From assembly GCA_024195265.1 (NCBI GenBank), contig JAJLRJ010000013.1, forward strand, positions 9,151,832-9,215,831: DNA of 64,000 nucleotides, read 5' to 3'. Position numbers and translations under genes: made by a program. Every line of letters begins with the position of its first letter. Positions within the stretch are counted from its first letter, which is position 1. This stretch comes from Dendrophyllia cribrosa. Lineage: Eukaryota > Cnidaria > Anthozoa > Scleractinia > Dendrophylliidae. The notes below the pieces were generated by a model. That model did not search any database and was not told the DNA's origin. It worked only from the letters and a program-made list of their open reading frames with translations. This document shows positions 47,541-58,743 of the stretch, one piece after another.

Positions 47541-49443
47541 GATTCGGCGGTTGATGAAATTCACCAACCTCGTTTCCAGGGTATCTCATCTTCCCGCCCC
47601 CTGGAGCGAAAACTGTGAAAATCTTTCGAAGCTAAAACTCGACTTGAGTGGCCTCTGTTCAAATGAAATGTTAGGGTTTGAGATTTGTCAGATTTTCATG
47701 AAACTTGGCCAGTATGTTTGTTGGATATTAGCACCAAAGTATTTGGGGCTTTTACGAAATTCCATATACTTTTCTCGTGGCGCCCCCGAGTGTGACGCGC
47801 ATAGAACCGTTTTCTTTTGTCCAACTTCAAAGTGGATTTTCTCGGGAACCAATGAAAATATCGAAAAAGCCTCACACATTTTGTTACGCCATTAACTCTT
47901 GAGTAACGTGGATCAGTTTGTTTTCAGTGATTTTTTGCGCTAACACGGAGGCTGGTAATTCAGTGAAGCAAACACCGTCGGTTTTGCGTTAAAGGCTCGC
48001 GCACGCTTATCTAAACAAAAAAAAGGAAAATAATTGTTATTTGCGGAATCTACAATCTATATGCTTTACAGTGATATGTAGTTTTCTGGGGTTTCGTTAA
48101 AAATAGCGCGTAAACGAAATATTTTCCGAAAGACACCCTCGAAGGTTCACAGTAACCTTAAGCACCAAGGAATCGTAGATGATTGCAAGAGTCTCCACTG
48201 ACCTAAAACGCGCGGGCTCCGATCGAGGATATTTGGAGCATGCGCTTTTCGCCCGATAATCAAATCGTTTAAAGATCACATTGCCGAAGTGAATCACCTT
48301 AGTTTATACTTTAGACCTATTAAGCTTGTTTTTCTTTTGTTTTGCCCTATTTAATTTTAGATCATGCGATGTTGTGCACTATTGATCCCAGAGTGTCCTT
48401 TGAAATGGCTTGAAAATCAGTTCAGTTTACGCACTCTGCGTTATGAAACTCTGTTGCCCCCTCGTCGACCACAGATGACCACAACATCACACAACATTGA
48501 ACTTGCGATGAATGAATTTTAACACGCTGTTTCTTTAATGCCTTCGGATTTCCTCAACTTAACTTTCTGTAACGTGTACAGGAAGAACCGTTTTGTCCAG
48601 GTATTATCTGAGCTCCTTTGGGGCAACTGCGAGTTGAAATTCATTAATCGCAAGTTCAACGTTACGGTCGTCGACATGCGGTCAATAAACATTTACCAGA
48701 TCATGTGAGGAACTTTTTTCAAACCGCAAGTCAACCAACGATCCGTGAAGCGGGGAAAATTTCAAGCCATTTCAAAGTACGTCTGTGATCGATATTTATA
48801 TTAAGAATGTTCTTTAATCTTTTCAAAAAAAAGTATGCATTGATATACACGTGAATGTGATGAAATTAGAAAGCCGACAAGTAATAATCTAGAGTACAAC
48901 TCAAGGCCTGAAACGGAACAACAAACAAACAAAGTTAAAATGGTCTTTTGTGATTTAAAATCGCCCTTAGAGAAGCTTAATATAATCGCATCAAAATAAA
49001 ACGCCCCTGTCGTTTAGTCTCATGGCTCGGGAGTTAACAATTGACATCGTGTCTCAGTGGTTGCCTTCCACGGATCTCTTTATTTAGTAATTAACTTAAA
49101 CTTCACCACTTTAAACAAAAGGTTTGGATTGTAGTTTCAGACCCTATTTCAACAACCTAATTGTTTTGTGCAGCAGGTAATTTGCTGCTTCATGTATTTT
49201 GACTGTTTGGTCACTTTCCTCCCTTTAATTTGGACCAATCACATTTCGTGCCTACGGTACAACAAACACACTGGTGTCACGTTTTATTGACAGCCATCAA
49301 TCATTTTACTTCCCTTTTAACGCCATTTTAAAACCCTTACGAGTTATGATCAAATGAGAAAAAACTGTCATTAGATGTTTTGATTTCATCTCAGGAGTCT
49401 GTTGGCTCGGAAGCTGCGTTTATCTGCGCTGAAAAAACAATGA
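47541..49443. other. Upstream region of the O-fucosyltransferase-like gene, with a foldback at 48396-48782
   Basis: TCCTTTGAAATGGCTTGAAA near 48396 pairs with TTCAAGCCATTTCAAAGTA near 48761, and TTGAACTTGCGATGAATGAA near 48497 pairs with TTCATTAATCGCAAGTTCAA near 48640, giving a ~390-bp imperfect foldback. A TTTGATTTCATCTCAG at 49379-49394 could be a splice acceptor for the exon that carries the next gene. No promoter was identified. Confidence 0.5.
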
Positions 49444-51000
49444 ATGCTGGCAAAAAAAGACATGCCCAGAAGAAATGCCTTTGTTGATCAATTTTGTTTT
49501 CCAAACGTGCTTCTTGACTGTTCATTAACATCCTTGAAAAGGCTTCTCGACTGTGTTGCCGTGATGGTTTTGGTTCTAGTGTCACTAACCCTGATCTATC
49601 GCCCGGCTTCCATGTTTCGTCGACGTTCAAAGAAGATGCGCCCAAATGATGAACACGTTGCAGAAATTTACCTCTCTAGCGACTTCGCCGATGATGGTTT
49701 TTCATTCGCACCGGCTCACAATAAAGAAAAATACCTGTCGTATGAACCACCAGTGGGCAGTTGGAGTAAACAACTTCAGGCCTTCGAAAACGCCGTCATA
49801 ATATCCAAACTACTGAACAGAACTCTACTCGCGCAAGCACTTGCTAGTGAACTTGAGATTAAACGACTCAGGCGGATCGTGCGGAAAAACCTACAACCCG
49901 ATTCAAAAGTTTATGAACTTTTAAATAAGAAATTCACAGTTCCACTGTCGTCGGTTGTTGATTTTAATCATTTGTCAAGGCTCGTGAAAGTTCGTGAAGT
50001 CGACAAAACTTTTTACCAGCTGATAAGCGGCTACAAAAACATGAGCTGGCACGAGGTGTGCCATAGAAACTCCGTCGGCTTTTGGGTTGATTTTATTCCT
50101 GCCAATAACAATCGCGAAGCATGGAAGGTATTAGAAGCGCAAGACTTCGTCCCTTTGTTGCTCAATGTTCCTGCTGTGGAACCCGTTTGTGATCATGAAC
50201 TACAGATGCAAACCGAACCTTATAAACCCAAGCCTTTTATAAGAGGAATCATCTCCGAGTTAAGCAAGGTAGATGAAGACATTGTATATTTCCGCGAGGG
50301 GTCCATCGCGACCAGCGACATTCGTTTTCTCTCCAAGAAACGTACCGCGCTTGCTCAGAAATGGGTTTTTGATTACATTCGCTTTACCCCGTATCTTCAG
50401 ATGAAGATTCAAAGAATGATGGCAAATATGAAAAAGCCGTATAATGCTCTTTTAATTTCAAAAAAGGACGAAGAAGCGAATCTAAACAACACTATTTATG
50501 TTCATCTTAAAAAGATGGAAAAGATGAAATTTCGAATCTTTACCAACGTTTTGTACGTTATAACCCGGATTGAAAACCTAACAATTTTCGAACCGTTGAG
50601 GACTAAAGGCTATGAGATATATTTATCTAAAAGCCTGATCCCCGCTGGAATTAGTTCCTTTGTGCAGTACGATGTTACAGAGCTGCTAGGTTTAATGATT
50701 TGTAAATACGCTAGACTTTATGTAGGCCCGTCTGATCCGTACCTCATTCAGCAAGGCCGCATACATGAGGCTAAGAAAAAAGATGGACTACTTGCTGATC
50801 ACGTGACAGTTAAATGGGCTGTGCACACAGTTAAAAGAGGGTATCGCTTTAATTCCCCCCGAAATACCACTGGACTGAGTCCTAAAACTCGGATGGCAAA
50901 TTATATTTCATGCACTGTTTGTAAATTCATGCAGGGCACAGAAAAACACAGATTGTGTTTGCCTCTAATAAGCGAATGTGCAAGATTACGTATTAATTAA
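49444..51000 (+). CDS. Type II membrane glycosyltransferase-like protein, O-fucosyltransferase family likely
   Basis: A 518-residue protein in one uninterrupted exon, starting at the first ATG of the frame. A short cytosolic tail is followed by a transmembrane segment at about residues 36-52 (LDCVAVMVLVLVSLTLIY) and a lumenal domain. The YLSYEPPVGSWSKQLQAFEN and VIISKLLNRTLLAQ region (about 97-130) matches the N-terminal signature of GDP-fucose O-fucosyltransferase-type folds, in which an entry loop is followed by an AFENAL..AKLLNRTL helix. Near the C-terminus, DVTELLGLMICKYARLYVGP (about 415-435) fits the donor-binding half, where the family often has D..IC..A..F.G. A Golgi or ER role adding sugar to proteins is inferred. 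The exact subfamily and substrate are unknown. No intron is apparent. Confidence 0.7.
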   Translation: MLAKKDMPRRNAFVDQFCFPNVLLDCSLTSLKRLLDCVAVMVLVLVSLTLIYRPASMFRRRSKKMRPNDEHVAEIYLSSDFADDGFSFAPAHNKEKYLSYEPPVGSWSKQLQAFENAVIISKLLNRTLLAQALASELEIKRLRRIVRKNLQPDSKVYELLNKKFTVPLSSVVDFNHLSRLVKVREVDKTFYQLISGYKNMSWHEVCHRNSVGFWVDFIPANNNREAWKVLEAQDFVPLLLNVPAVEPVCDHELQMQTEPYKPKPFIRGIISELSKVDEDIVYFREGSIATSDIRFLSKKRTALAQKWVFDYIRFTPYLQMKIQRMMANMKKPYNALLISKKDEEANLNNTIYVHLKKMEKMKFRIFTNVLYVITRIENLTIFEPLRTKGYEIYLSKSLIPAGISSFVQYDVTELLGLMICKYARLYVGPSDPYLIQQGRIHEAKKKDGLLADHVTVKWAVHTVKRGYRFNSPRNTTGLSPKTRMANYISCTVCKFMQGTEKHRLCLPLISECARLRIN

Positions 51001-51249
51001 AATTTTATATTTTGTTTTTTGACTTTAGTTGTTTCTTATGGCCATTTGCATCCTTAACAGTCGACATTACTTAATTTAAACGTTTAATTCATAGAGACGA
51101 TGCAGTGAGGTTCAAACTTTTAAGACTGTGGATGAAATCCTAAAGTGTAAACTTTTAAATGAAAAGACCACCATTGCATGAAAGGTTTTTTGCGACACTT
51201 TCTCACCGTGCTGCTCATTTTTTTTTCAATACGTTATCAAACTCGTTTT

Positions 51250-51422
51250 CATTCGCCACTTTAGAAACGAGAAGGAAACTGCATGGGCCAAGTGAACTTT
51301 CGCAACGACTTCTGGGATCGTTACAGGGGACGCTTCTTTTGTCTCTGTCCCCAGTAACGGTCCCAGAAGCCGTTGCGAAAGTTCACTCGGCCCAGTTTCC
51401 TTCTCGTTTCTAAAGTGGCGAA
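51250..51422. mobile_element. ~173-bp foldback element
   Basis: ATTCGCCACTTTAGAAACGA at 51251 mirrors TCGTTTCTAAAGTGGCGAAT ending 51422, with pairing continuing through GTGAACTTTCGCAACG and TCTGGGA.CGTTAC. The ends and arms are well preserved. It lies ~250 bp after the stop of the glycosyltransferase-like gene. Confidence 0.85.
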
Positions 51423-51725
51423 TATAATTCATCAAGTTTGAACAAAAAACATCATACGCCTGACAGTGTCTTGATAACCCGATCTAAATACTAATCATAG
51501 ATTTAGTTTAAGGTGACTAACAACAGTTTCTAGTAGTTTCCAATACATACACTTTGATGGATCAATACTACCACTCTGTATCCGTTAGTGCTACAATAAT
51601 GGTATCAAAAAATGTCCAGTCATAGTTGAACAAGTTATGGTAATTGTCATGACGTGACAAACTGCTGCGCCGGTTAAAAAAAGGACCGCGCGTCGTGTTT
51701 TTAACCCACTTATTGATGTTTCGAA

Positions 51726-52062
51726 CTAAAGGGGCATTACCCTGGCTGAAATATCGTGTTTTCAAGATTATAGACAAGAGCTTACTTCAGTGTTGAACGC
51801 AAAGAAATATGAACTACAAAGACAAAATAACGACTGAAAAACTCAAAATTCCACCAGAATGGAAACTTTGATTTCTTGACCGCCTGTCAAGAAATCAAAA
51901 TTGATTAACTGTAATCCACTTCCTTCCTTGTTATTCGGCACTTTATTTCCGAACTACTGCTTTCGTTTTGTTCATAGGATCTTTTTATTTAATTTAGTTA
52001 TATATTTGGTAGCATTTGGTGACTTTAAGTACACACAATTTCGTTATTTCGACGGGACAGTT
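51726..52062. mobile_element. Second copy of the 15630-15970 element
   Basis: Starts TAAAGGGGCATTACCCTGGC and ends TTTCGACGGGACAGTTCA, aligning along its length with 15630-15970 (shared TATGAACTA.AAAG, ATAACGAC..AAAAAACTCAAA, GATTTCTTG.CCGCCTGTCA). The right end abuts the next element at 52070 directly. Confidence 0.7.
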
Positions 52063-52069
52063 CAATGTA

Positions 52070-52546
52070 TTAACCCTTTCACTCCCAAGAGTGCCAAATT
52101 TTAAATTAAAGAAAAACCGTTAATTTCATTTTGTAACATATTGAAAAACAAATGGTACCATGCAAAAGTACTGCTGAAGAGGTTTCATTTGAATGGTCAC
52201 ACCATAGGATTTCATCCACAGACTCAAAAGTTAGAACAAATGGTATCATGCAAAAGTGCTGCTGAAGAGGTTTCATTTGAATGGTCACACCATAGGATTT
52301 CATCAACAGACTCAAAAGTTAGAACAAATGGTACCATACAAAAGTACTGCTGAAGAGGTTTCATTTGAATGGTCACACCATAGGATTTCATTGACAGACT
52401 CAAAAGTTAGAACAAATGGTACCATGCAAAAGTACTGCTGAAGAGGTTTCATTTGAATGGTCACACTATAGGATTTCATCCACAGACTCAAAAGTTAGAA
52501 CTACATCACATGTCTCCATAATTGGCTCTGGGAGTGAAAGGGTTAA
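52070..52546 (+). mobile_element. Inverted-repeat element carrying an 88-bp minisatellite (4 units)
   Basis: TTAACCCTTTCACTCCCA at 52070 mirrors TGGGAGTGAAAGGGTTAA ending 52546 (with a one-base-pair offset), a clear ~24-bp inverted terminus. Inside, unit starts at 52149, 52237, 52325 and 52413 are exactly 88 bp apart and end near 52503. Each unit contains GTACTGCTGAAGAGGTTTCA and GGTCACACCATAGGATTTCA. The same unit and similar ends occur at 16190-16514 and, reversed, 41630-42031. Frames across the array are repeat artefacts. Confidence 0.9.
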
Positions 52547-53211
52547 ACACGAGGAAGAGAGTTTCATCAGCATTTCCAAACACCAGCACCCAAAAAACGC
52601 ACGCAAAATAATATTTAATGTATACAAAGTCCAATAATTAAAATCTTGGTTGTCATGGTTAAATAGATTTATACAAAAACTCAGCCTTCTGTGTCGTCCG
52701 ATTGTTACTTTGTTATTTCAACCCATAGTTGTTTTTCAGTTATGTTAAAAAAAATTAAACTGGGCCTCAGTTTATCGCAGTCAAAGCTTCATTGTCTTCG
52801 TTTAGCATTCTTGGACTAACTGAGTGGCACATATTTCCGCTACTAAAAGGAAGCTGATGTTTATGCGAGTCTTCTTTATTAAATGATTGTACAAATTATA
52901 AACAGAAAGAGTTATTTCCAAAAGGACTAATATTTATTACAAAATTGTTTCAATTATTTACTAATGTTACTATTTTATCGAATTTTACGTCTGCATGCAA
53001 TTTTTAAATCAAGGGTCATAATTTGAACAAAGTCACTAAAGAATGTACAAAGCTAACGCACTGTTTACTCAAAATTCCTTAAATGAGAAAACTTGTACAA
53101 GAAAAGTTGCTTTTATTTCCTGTTTTATTCCGACAGTTCTTTGATTCTTGTCTTTACTACCTAATTATAAACTTAAAATTAATTTATCGTTTTAAACTTG
53201 TTATTAATTGG
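52547..53211. other. Intergenic sequence between convergent genes
   Basis: AT-rich; no gene recognised. Minus-strand AATAAA hexamers that could end the M8 protease transcript are listed separately. Confidence 0.5.
53112..53129 (-). promoter_or_regulatory. Polyadenylation signals for the M8 protease gene
   Basis: Plus-strand TTTATT at 53124-53129 and 53112-53117 read AATAAA on the minus strand, 80-100 bp after the stop codon at 53212-53214. Two tandem hexamers in a T/A-rich context are plausible alternative 3-prime ends. Confidence 0.5.
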
Positions 53212-55346
53212 TCATGTCAATAACATAAAACCAGGCACGAAACAGACCATCAAGCAGAAACTAAGAACAATTCTTGAAATGATGAATGCAAAAAGTTCTA
53301 CAGAAGACGTTTTTCGTAAGCTGTGTGCATCGTTCTTGTGCTTTGACGTCTTTCCTTCAACATATACAATGCCGTCTGAAGAGGTTTCAATCTGTTGAGG
53401 ACATCCCTTATGAACACCACAGAACTCTGCACACGAAGGGCAAACCAATGACCCGTTAATCTTCCAGTCATTAAGTGAGCCAGAAATCTCCAAATGCTGT
53501 CCCTTCCGATGGCAAGTGTAAAACTCCCCTCCGACCTCCACCTGCAGCTCCCCATCGCAATGATACTTATAACATCCGCTACCCCAATCAACCATAGTTC
53601 GCGTAAGGAAGCCCTTCTTTGCCAGCCATTCACGCCCTTGCTGAATGCACTTGGTTCCAGGGCCATAAGTTTCCAATGCGTAGTTATCTATTTTGGCGGG
53701 TGCGTTTTCCGCCATTGTGCAGGTTGTTTCTCGCTTTGAACCGTCCGTTCCAGTTAAGGTAAACTTCTGGTAGAACGGGCAGTAATCCGACAGCGGAACA
53801 GCACCCCCATAAGATGCTGTGTCCCGAATAACTACATGATCAGGGCGCGCATCGTTATTCGCACGTGTTTCCCTGAGTGGTAGATGGTTGAAATACTGGT
53901 ATTCCTGAGGTAATGCTCTGTTGTACTTGCGAAGATTGCAAAGAGCCACGGACAGCTTGCTGTGCGTACAACGCATGCGCAGTGGGGATTTTTTGATCGT
54001 GTAGCAGAATGGTTCAGCGGGTTTTCTCTTTCTCAAGTGTGTTTCCATCCATGTTTTGCAGCTTGACTTGGTAAAAAGACACCCGAGCCCTTTCCCCCAG
54101 TCTAGCTCATCCGCCATGCTGTAATTAGCTTTGTACCAACCGGTGTCCTCCATTAAAGCAAACGTAATTCTCGAGAATACAGGATTCTGCGTATACGTCC
54201 CAGTCATGGCTTCGTTTTCAAACAAACGTTTTTCCCAATGAGTGTACTCAGTACCTATGCCTCCTTGATTTTCGATCTCCGCTCCTTCAAGGCTAGGGCA
54301 TTTAAAATGTCTTCGTACTTCCCTCTTTACTCGCGGCGTGACAATCATATGAACTTGATGAGATATATCGCCGTGTCGCGTTGCCCATTTTTTCCTTTCC
54401 ACCCTTTGTACAATCTTGGAGCTCCACTGGTACAAGCCGTACTTTTCATTATACGCCGGCAAGCCATGCTTCTCTCTTGGCGTGTAAGGAACACCGTTTT
54501 CATTCCTGTAAAAGGCAAAAAGTCCCGCACTAAATCCCAGTGCGTGAAAGATTTCGTGTTTCACGGTGGACAGCAAGTTTGGGTAATGCCTTGGATCGGT
54601 GTCCAAGCGATCTGGGCAGATGTTTGCAAACCCAGCAACTGGTCTGTCCAGCGCATGCTCCTGTTGACAGTAGGATGCATATGCCACCGTATTGGCTACA
54701 TTGCAATGATCGGTTTGAATACAGGACACGTACAATATAAAATCTCGTGACTCCACGCCCATCCCAGACTCCCACTCTTCTCCTGGCACTGAGAAACATT
54801 TGATTCCATCCTCATCGCACACGCGACACTGATCCAGATGATCAGCGGGTACATTAACAGGTCCACACTTTGTGTTTACACAATCCAGCTTACAAAACTG
54901 CAGGTCTCCAGCGGCTTCGCCTTTGTTGTCCTTCAAAAAATAAGCGTTATTTTTGCACGTTCTTTGCAATTTTATCGCCAGTTTGGTTGGTTTGACGCGA
55001 AATGTTTCGTGAAAATAATCCACTGCCTCGGGAATCAATTTTCCTGTAATCAAACCGTACTTCGCCTCGACCAAGTTACCGATACTATCGTCGTAGACAA
55101 CTTCGAAGCGCATTTTCTGTGAATATGGCTGTCGTTTTACGATATGTGGCAGTCCTACACGGACATTGTGATTCATCTCGTGTTTTTTTGGAATCCAGTG
55201 GTGAGCATGCGCGAAGGGTTTTAATACAGTCAGCGCACAGACCACAAACAGAATGACAAATCTGGCAGACGAAGCCCTCCTGTTTTTCTGCGTTTTGTCA
55301 AAAGTGAACTTTGGCACAGGTTTTGCTGTCAAACAGTGTAACAAAT
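53212..55346 (-). CDS. LMLN: Leishmanolysin-like metalloprotease (M8, invadolysin type), last exon, start codon missing
   Basis: A single exon encodes ~710 residues. Numbering from 55344, residues ~27-47 are a hydrophobic signal-peptide core (RFVILFVVCALTVLKPFAHA). The zinc site is HEIFHALGFS at 263-272, the third zinc ligand is His369 (EYTHWEKR) and the Met-turn is Met380 (NEAMTG), all intact. Cysteine-rich C-terminal parts follow (YCPFYQKF, GTKCIQQGREWL, CYKYHCDGELQVEV). The last ~28 residues are hydrophobic, like a GPI-attachment signal or membrane anchor. The frame opens right after TTTCTCCTTTGCAG (acceptor AG at 55347-55348) and its first ATG is residue 57, downstream of the signal peptide, so a short upstream exon must supply the start. 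Leishmanolysin-like proteins act in cell migration and adhesion. Confidence 0.9.
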
Positions 55347-55348
55347 CT

Positions 55349-57921
55349 GCAAAGGAGAAAAGATCACATCAGTCCCAAAGGCCCGTTTTCCAAACGCTTC
55401 AAACGGGGCCTATGTCTTATGTCTCACTATTTGTTTTCAAATAAGCGTAAATTGGCCTTATGTGTTCAGTTGCATTTTCGTAATTGCAAAGAGAAATTCT
55501 TTGAAATCCCCCCACATACAATGCTGGCTTTCCCGTTTAAACGTATTGTCCTGTTGAGCAATATTGGTTTGAGGAGATAGGAATTGTTTTACAAATGCAG
55601 AAATTATATGAAACAGGCGCCATTCATCCAAGAGTCTCAATGACTTCTGTCGGCGATTGTAGTCTGATTTCATTTAACTAAATAAACCTAAACCATTACC
55701 TCCAAAAAAGATCGAACTATACAAATTTGACAATTCTTTCTGATACTTTTGCTTAGAGAAAGAATTACAGTGTAGACAACCGCTTTGTCAGTTTATGTTA
55801 ACTGTTATACTTGAGCAAGATACTTCATCCAATTTTGCTTACACAAGTGAAAACTAAGTACATTACTTTGCTAACATTTTCACTGGTTTAAATGAGACAA
55901 TCGCTTGTCATTTAAATAAGTTATATTAAAATTAGATAGGGAACAGCTACAAATTCATCTAAAATGTTTTTTGTTCGAGAGATCGTAACATAAATATATT
56001 AAATTCATTTTTTGCTCACGTTTACGACAACTGATTGTGGTGCTGCACGAAGGAAAATGTTCTGACTGCTTAATTCAGTGTGGAATCATGTATTAAGGCT
56101 CAAACATTTTACTAAAAAATGACTTAAATAACTACAATCTGTAAGCACCAAGAAGCACAAGTTCGTGATAAGTAAACACGATTAACACTATTCTTTTTAC
56201 CAATCACCTAGCAAAGCTTACAGGTCGAGTGAAATATAAGTTAAAAAAAAGTAAATATATGAAATATAAAATGACCAAAAATACATCGCGTAAAATTTAC
56301 ATGAAAAAAATCTCGAAATTTCATTTAACAAAGCCGGCTAAAGAAAATAAACAACTCCAAATCAGATTACTGCTACTGTAGCTATCGTTGGAATGCTCAC
56401 GCAATTGAGTGTTTGAATCCACGGATTTCAAAGTTGCAACCACGACTGATAAACGAGGAGATGTTTGACGTTGGCAGTAAAAGACGTTGCTTAGGTCGGA
56501 GTTATTATCAAATGTTCGTACGATAAAATGAATAAAATCACGAGGCACTGTATCTACGATATAAGTGCACTTAAGGTATTCGGACGAATTCTTCATTACA
56601 CGCCGAGAATATATTTTCTACAACCATGACAAATCAGTGATAAAGCTCAACATGTAAATAAGATAGTGTATATCACACGATACCACACACCTTTTCTTGT
56701 CATTTTCCGAGATTACTTGCTGACCCGTCTACAGAATCGAAGCTCATTGTTCTATTGTGATTTCCAATCGCGAGATAGTTTCAGTGGTTCATTTTTGATG
56801 AACGTGGAAGCGTGTTATGCTTCAACAGGTGGTATAAGTGTATTTATAGGTGGTCACACTGTTTCCAATCTTGTATATGATGAGATAAATAACCATTGGC
56901 AGGAAAAATAATTTTCTTAAAAGCTTTCGTTAACTTAATTAGTCCTCCGTAAGAGATTTAGCTTCGAAGGCGTGACAAGGATGTCTTAAAATGAGACATT
57001 TAATAAAACAGTGGCTTTAGTATTGCAATTTTAATGGTCATTCCAGTGCACCTTTTATGAAACAACGACATGAATGCAATTCTTGTTCCTAGTCTGTGTT
57101 GTGTTTAAGAAAACCATAACTAAATTGGGTGGCTTGCAATTGACAGTGTAACCAACTCAAAACTGGAATTTAAAATGAATGTGGTTATTTCATCCATGAA
57201 AATAAATAAATCTAGTCCTATACCGGCATAATTTAAATTAAAATTCTAATAATATCGTGATAACATGAATTAAAATAGGTAAGTTTTTTTAGAACTTTAT
57301 TTATTTACCCCTTTCAAATGTCAAACGTACTCAAACTAAGAAATTTAAATTCTTCATTTCGTCTTGCAGAACTATCACAAAGTGAACACCACGGGAAATA
57401 ACTACCAATTAGCTGATTAGTTCTCATTCCAATGATTTAGCTACAGAAAAGTACCGTTCAATAGCTTTCACACTTGAAGATTTTATTCGCAGACTCATTC
57501 AAACGTTAGAACCACCTATAGTAAATGATGATAAACAAGACTACCGTTAAGATTTCTCAAAACGTTTTCCTTTGAAAAGTCGCACTTTCGAGGCTTTCAT
57601 CTATGGACTGAAATAAGAACTAAATTACTGACCCATTATAGACTGCCAAAGAGTCCGCCAAACCTTGAATGTTGTAGATTAAAACTGTTTATGTTGCAAA
57701 GGTAACGTGCTGCCTCTTAGCTTTCATTTCAATGGTCACACCTTAGAAGTTCGTCCACAGAATTTTAAGCAACATAACCCGCCTCAAAATGTAACCCTTA
57801 ATTGGGCGAAAGGTCACCACCATGATTGTTTGAACTTTATCACTTCACTTGATTTCATATACATTTTTACTTATTATGGTCATTTTCCTTCACACCTATT
57901 ACAGGTTTCACTAAATTGGAA
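55349..57921. other. Upstream region of the M8 protease gene; no further exon identified
   Basis: The missing first exon should lie here or beyond the window, on the minus strand. I could not single out a convincing ATG followed by a donor in matching phase. Decayed minisatellite units of the 106-bp type occur at ~57470-57760 (for example AGACTCATTCAAACGTTAGAACCACC). The rest is AT-rich. Confidence 0.4.
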
Positions 57922-58098
57922 GGGTGTCAGTAAAACGCGGGGTCGGGGCCGGGGTCGGGGTGGGATAAGGTCTAGGATTAGGTATGGGATTAAATATAAT
58001 CCCTTTACCTAATCCTAACAATATGCCTAATCCCATACCTAATCCTAGACCTAATCCCACCCCGACCCCGGCCCCGACCCCGCGTTTTACTGACTCCC
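57922..58098. mobile_element. ~177-bp GC-tipped foldback element
   Basis: GTCAGTAAAACGCGGGGTCG at ~57926 mirrors CGACCCCGCGTTTTACTGAC ending ~58094. The GGGGTCGGGGCCGGGG tips are followed by AGGATTAGGTATGGGATTA-like inner arms rich in CCTAATCC words. Arms are ~75 bp with a short centre. Confidence 0.85.
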
Positions 58099-58375
58099 AA
58101 AATGGAAAATGGAGACAGTAATTGCCGTTAATTTGATATCCATATGTTTTAGTTAGACCTGTTTAAAGGTGGCTAACTACAGGTTCTTTCTTTCAGGGTC
58201 AATTTGGTAACCCGTTAGTTCTCTGTGGGTGTCTCTTCGCCATTGATTTTGAGATTCACGGGCTGAGTTTATCTTTTTCAGCTCCAGTCAGTCTCAACAG
58301 CAGCCAAAGTTAAATCCCGAGTAAAGTAGGGCACCCAACGAGTACATGTAGTTTCGCCAACTGTTAGGGACACTC

Positions 58376-58560
58376 ATAGACCCTATTCATAAATGGCGGC
58401 CGATTTATTTATTCTTTATATTCATGCTAATCAGCCCAACTAGCCTCACTTTAGAGCAAAAATTCTTTTCAATTTTGTACATGCTAACGAGGCTAGTTGG
58501 GCTGATTAGCATGAATATAAAAGAATAATAAACCGGCCGCCATTTATGAATAGGGTCTAT
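58376..58560. mobile_element. ~185-bp MITE with ATAGACCCTATTCATAAATG ends
   Basis: ATAGACCCTATTCATAAATG at ~58376 mirrors CATTTATGAATAGGGTCTAT ending 58560. Arms continue through GGCGGCC, TATTCATGCTAATCAGCCCA and its complement. It is directly followed by another element that shares its last bases. Confidence 0.9.
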
Positions 58561-58717
58561 AGAGCGTTTTCACTCACGTGACCTTCAGTCCCGTGGGACT
58601 CAAATGACAAAGGCCATGGCAGCCATGTTGGTGTTCCCAACAAAAGAAGTTAATTAAAATTATTTTGTACGGGAACACCAATATGGCGGCTATGACGTCA
58701 AGTGAGAACGCTCTATA
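58558..58717. mobile_element. ~160-bp MITE with TATAGAGCGTTTTCACT ends
   Basis: TATAGAGCGTTTTCACTCAC at 58558 mirrors AGTGAGAACGCTCTATA ending 58717; GTGTTCCCAACA and TGTACGGGAACACCAATATG pair inside. The overlap of TAT with the preceding element suggests that one element inserted at the tip of the other. Confidence 0.85.
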
Positions 58718-58743
58718 CATCCCTTAGATTTTCGGATTACAAT

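Noticed and set aside
47107..47589. 160-codon minus-strand frame
   Set aside because: It overlaps a dispersed repeat shared with 23600-23720 and has no recognisable domain; a chance frame is more likely.
52149..52503. Regular 88-bp repeats as a CRISPR array
   Set aside because: The whole unit repeats without unique spacers, it lies in a eukaryotic inverted-repeat element, and no cas genes exist.
53494..55122. Several plus-strand frames opposite the M8 protease
   Set aside because: Antisense shadows of the minus-strand gene.
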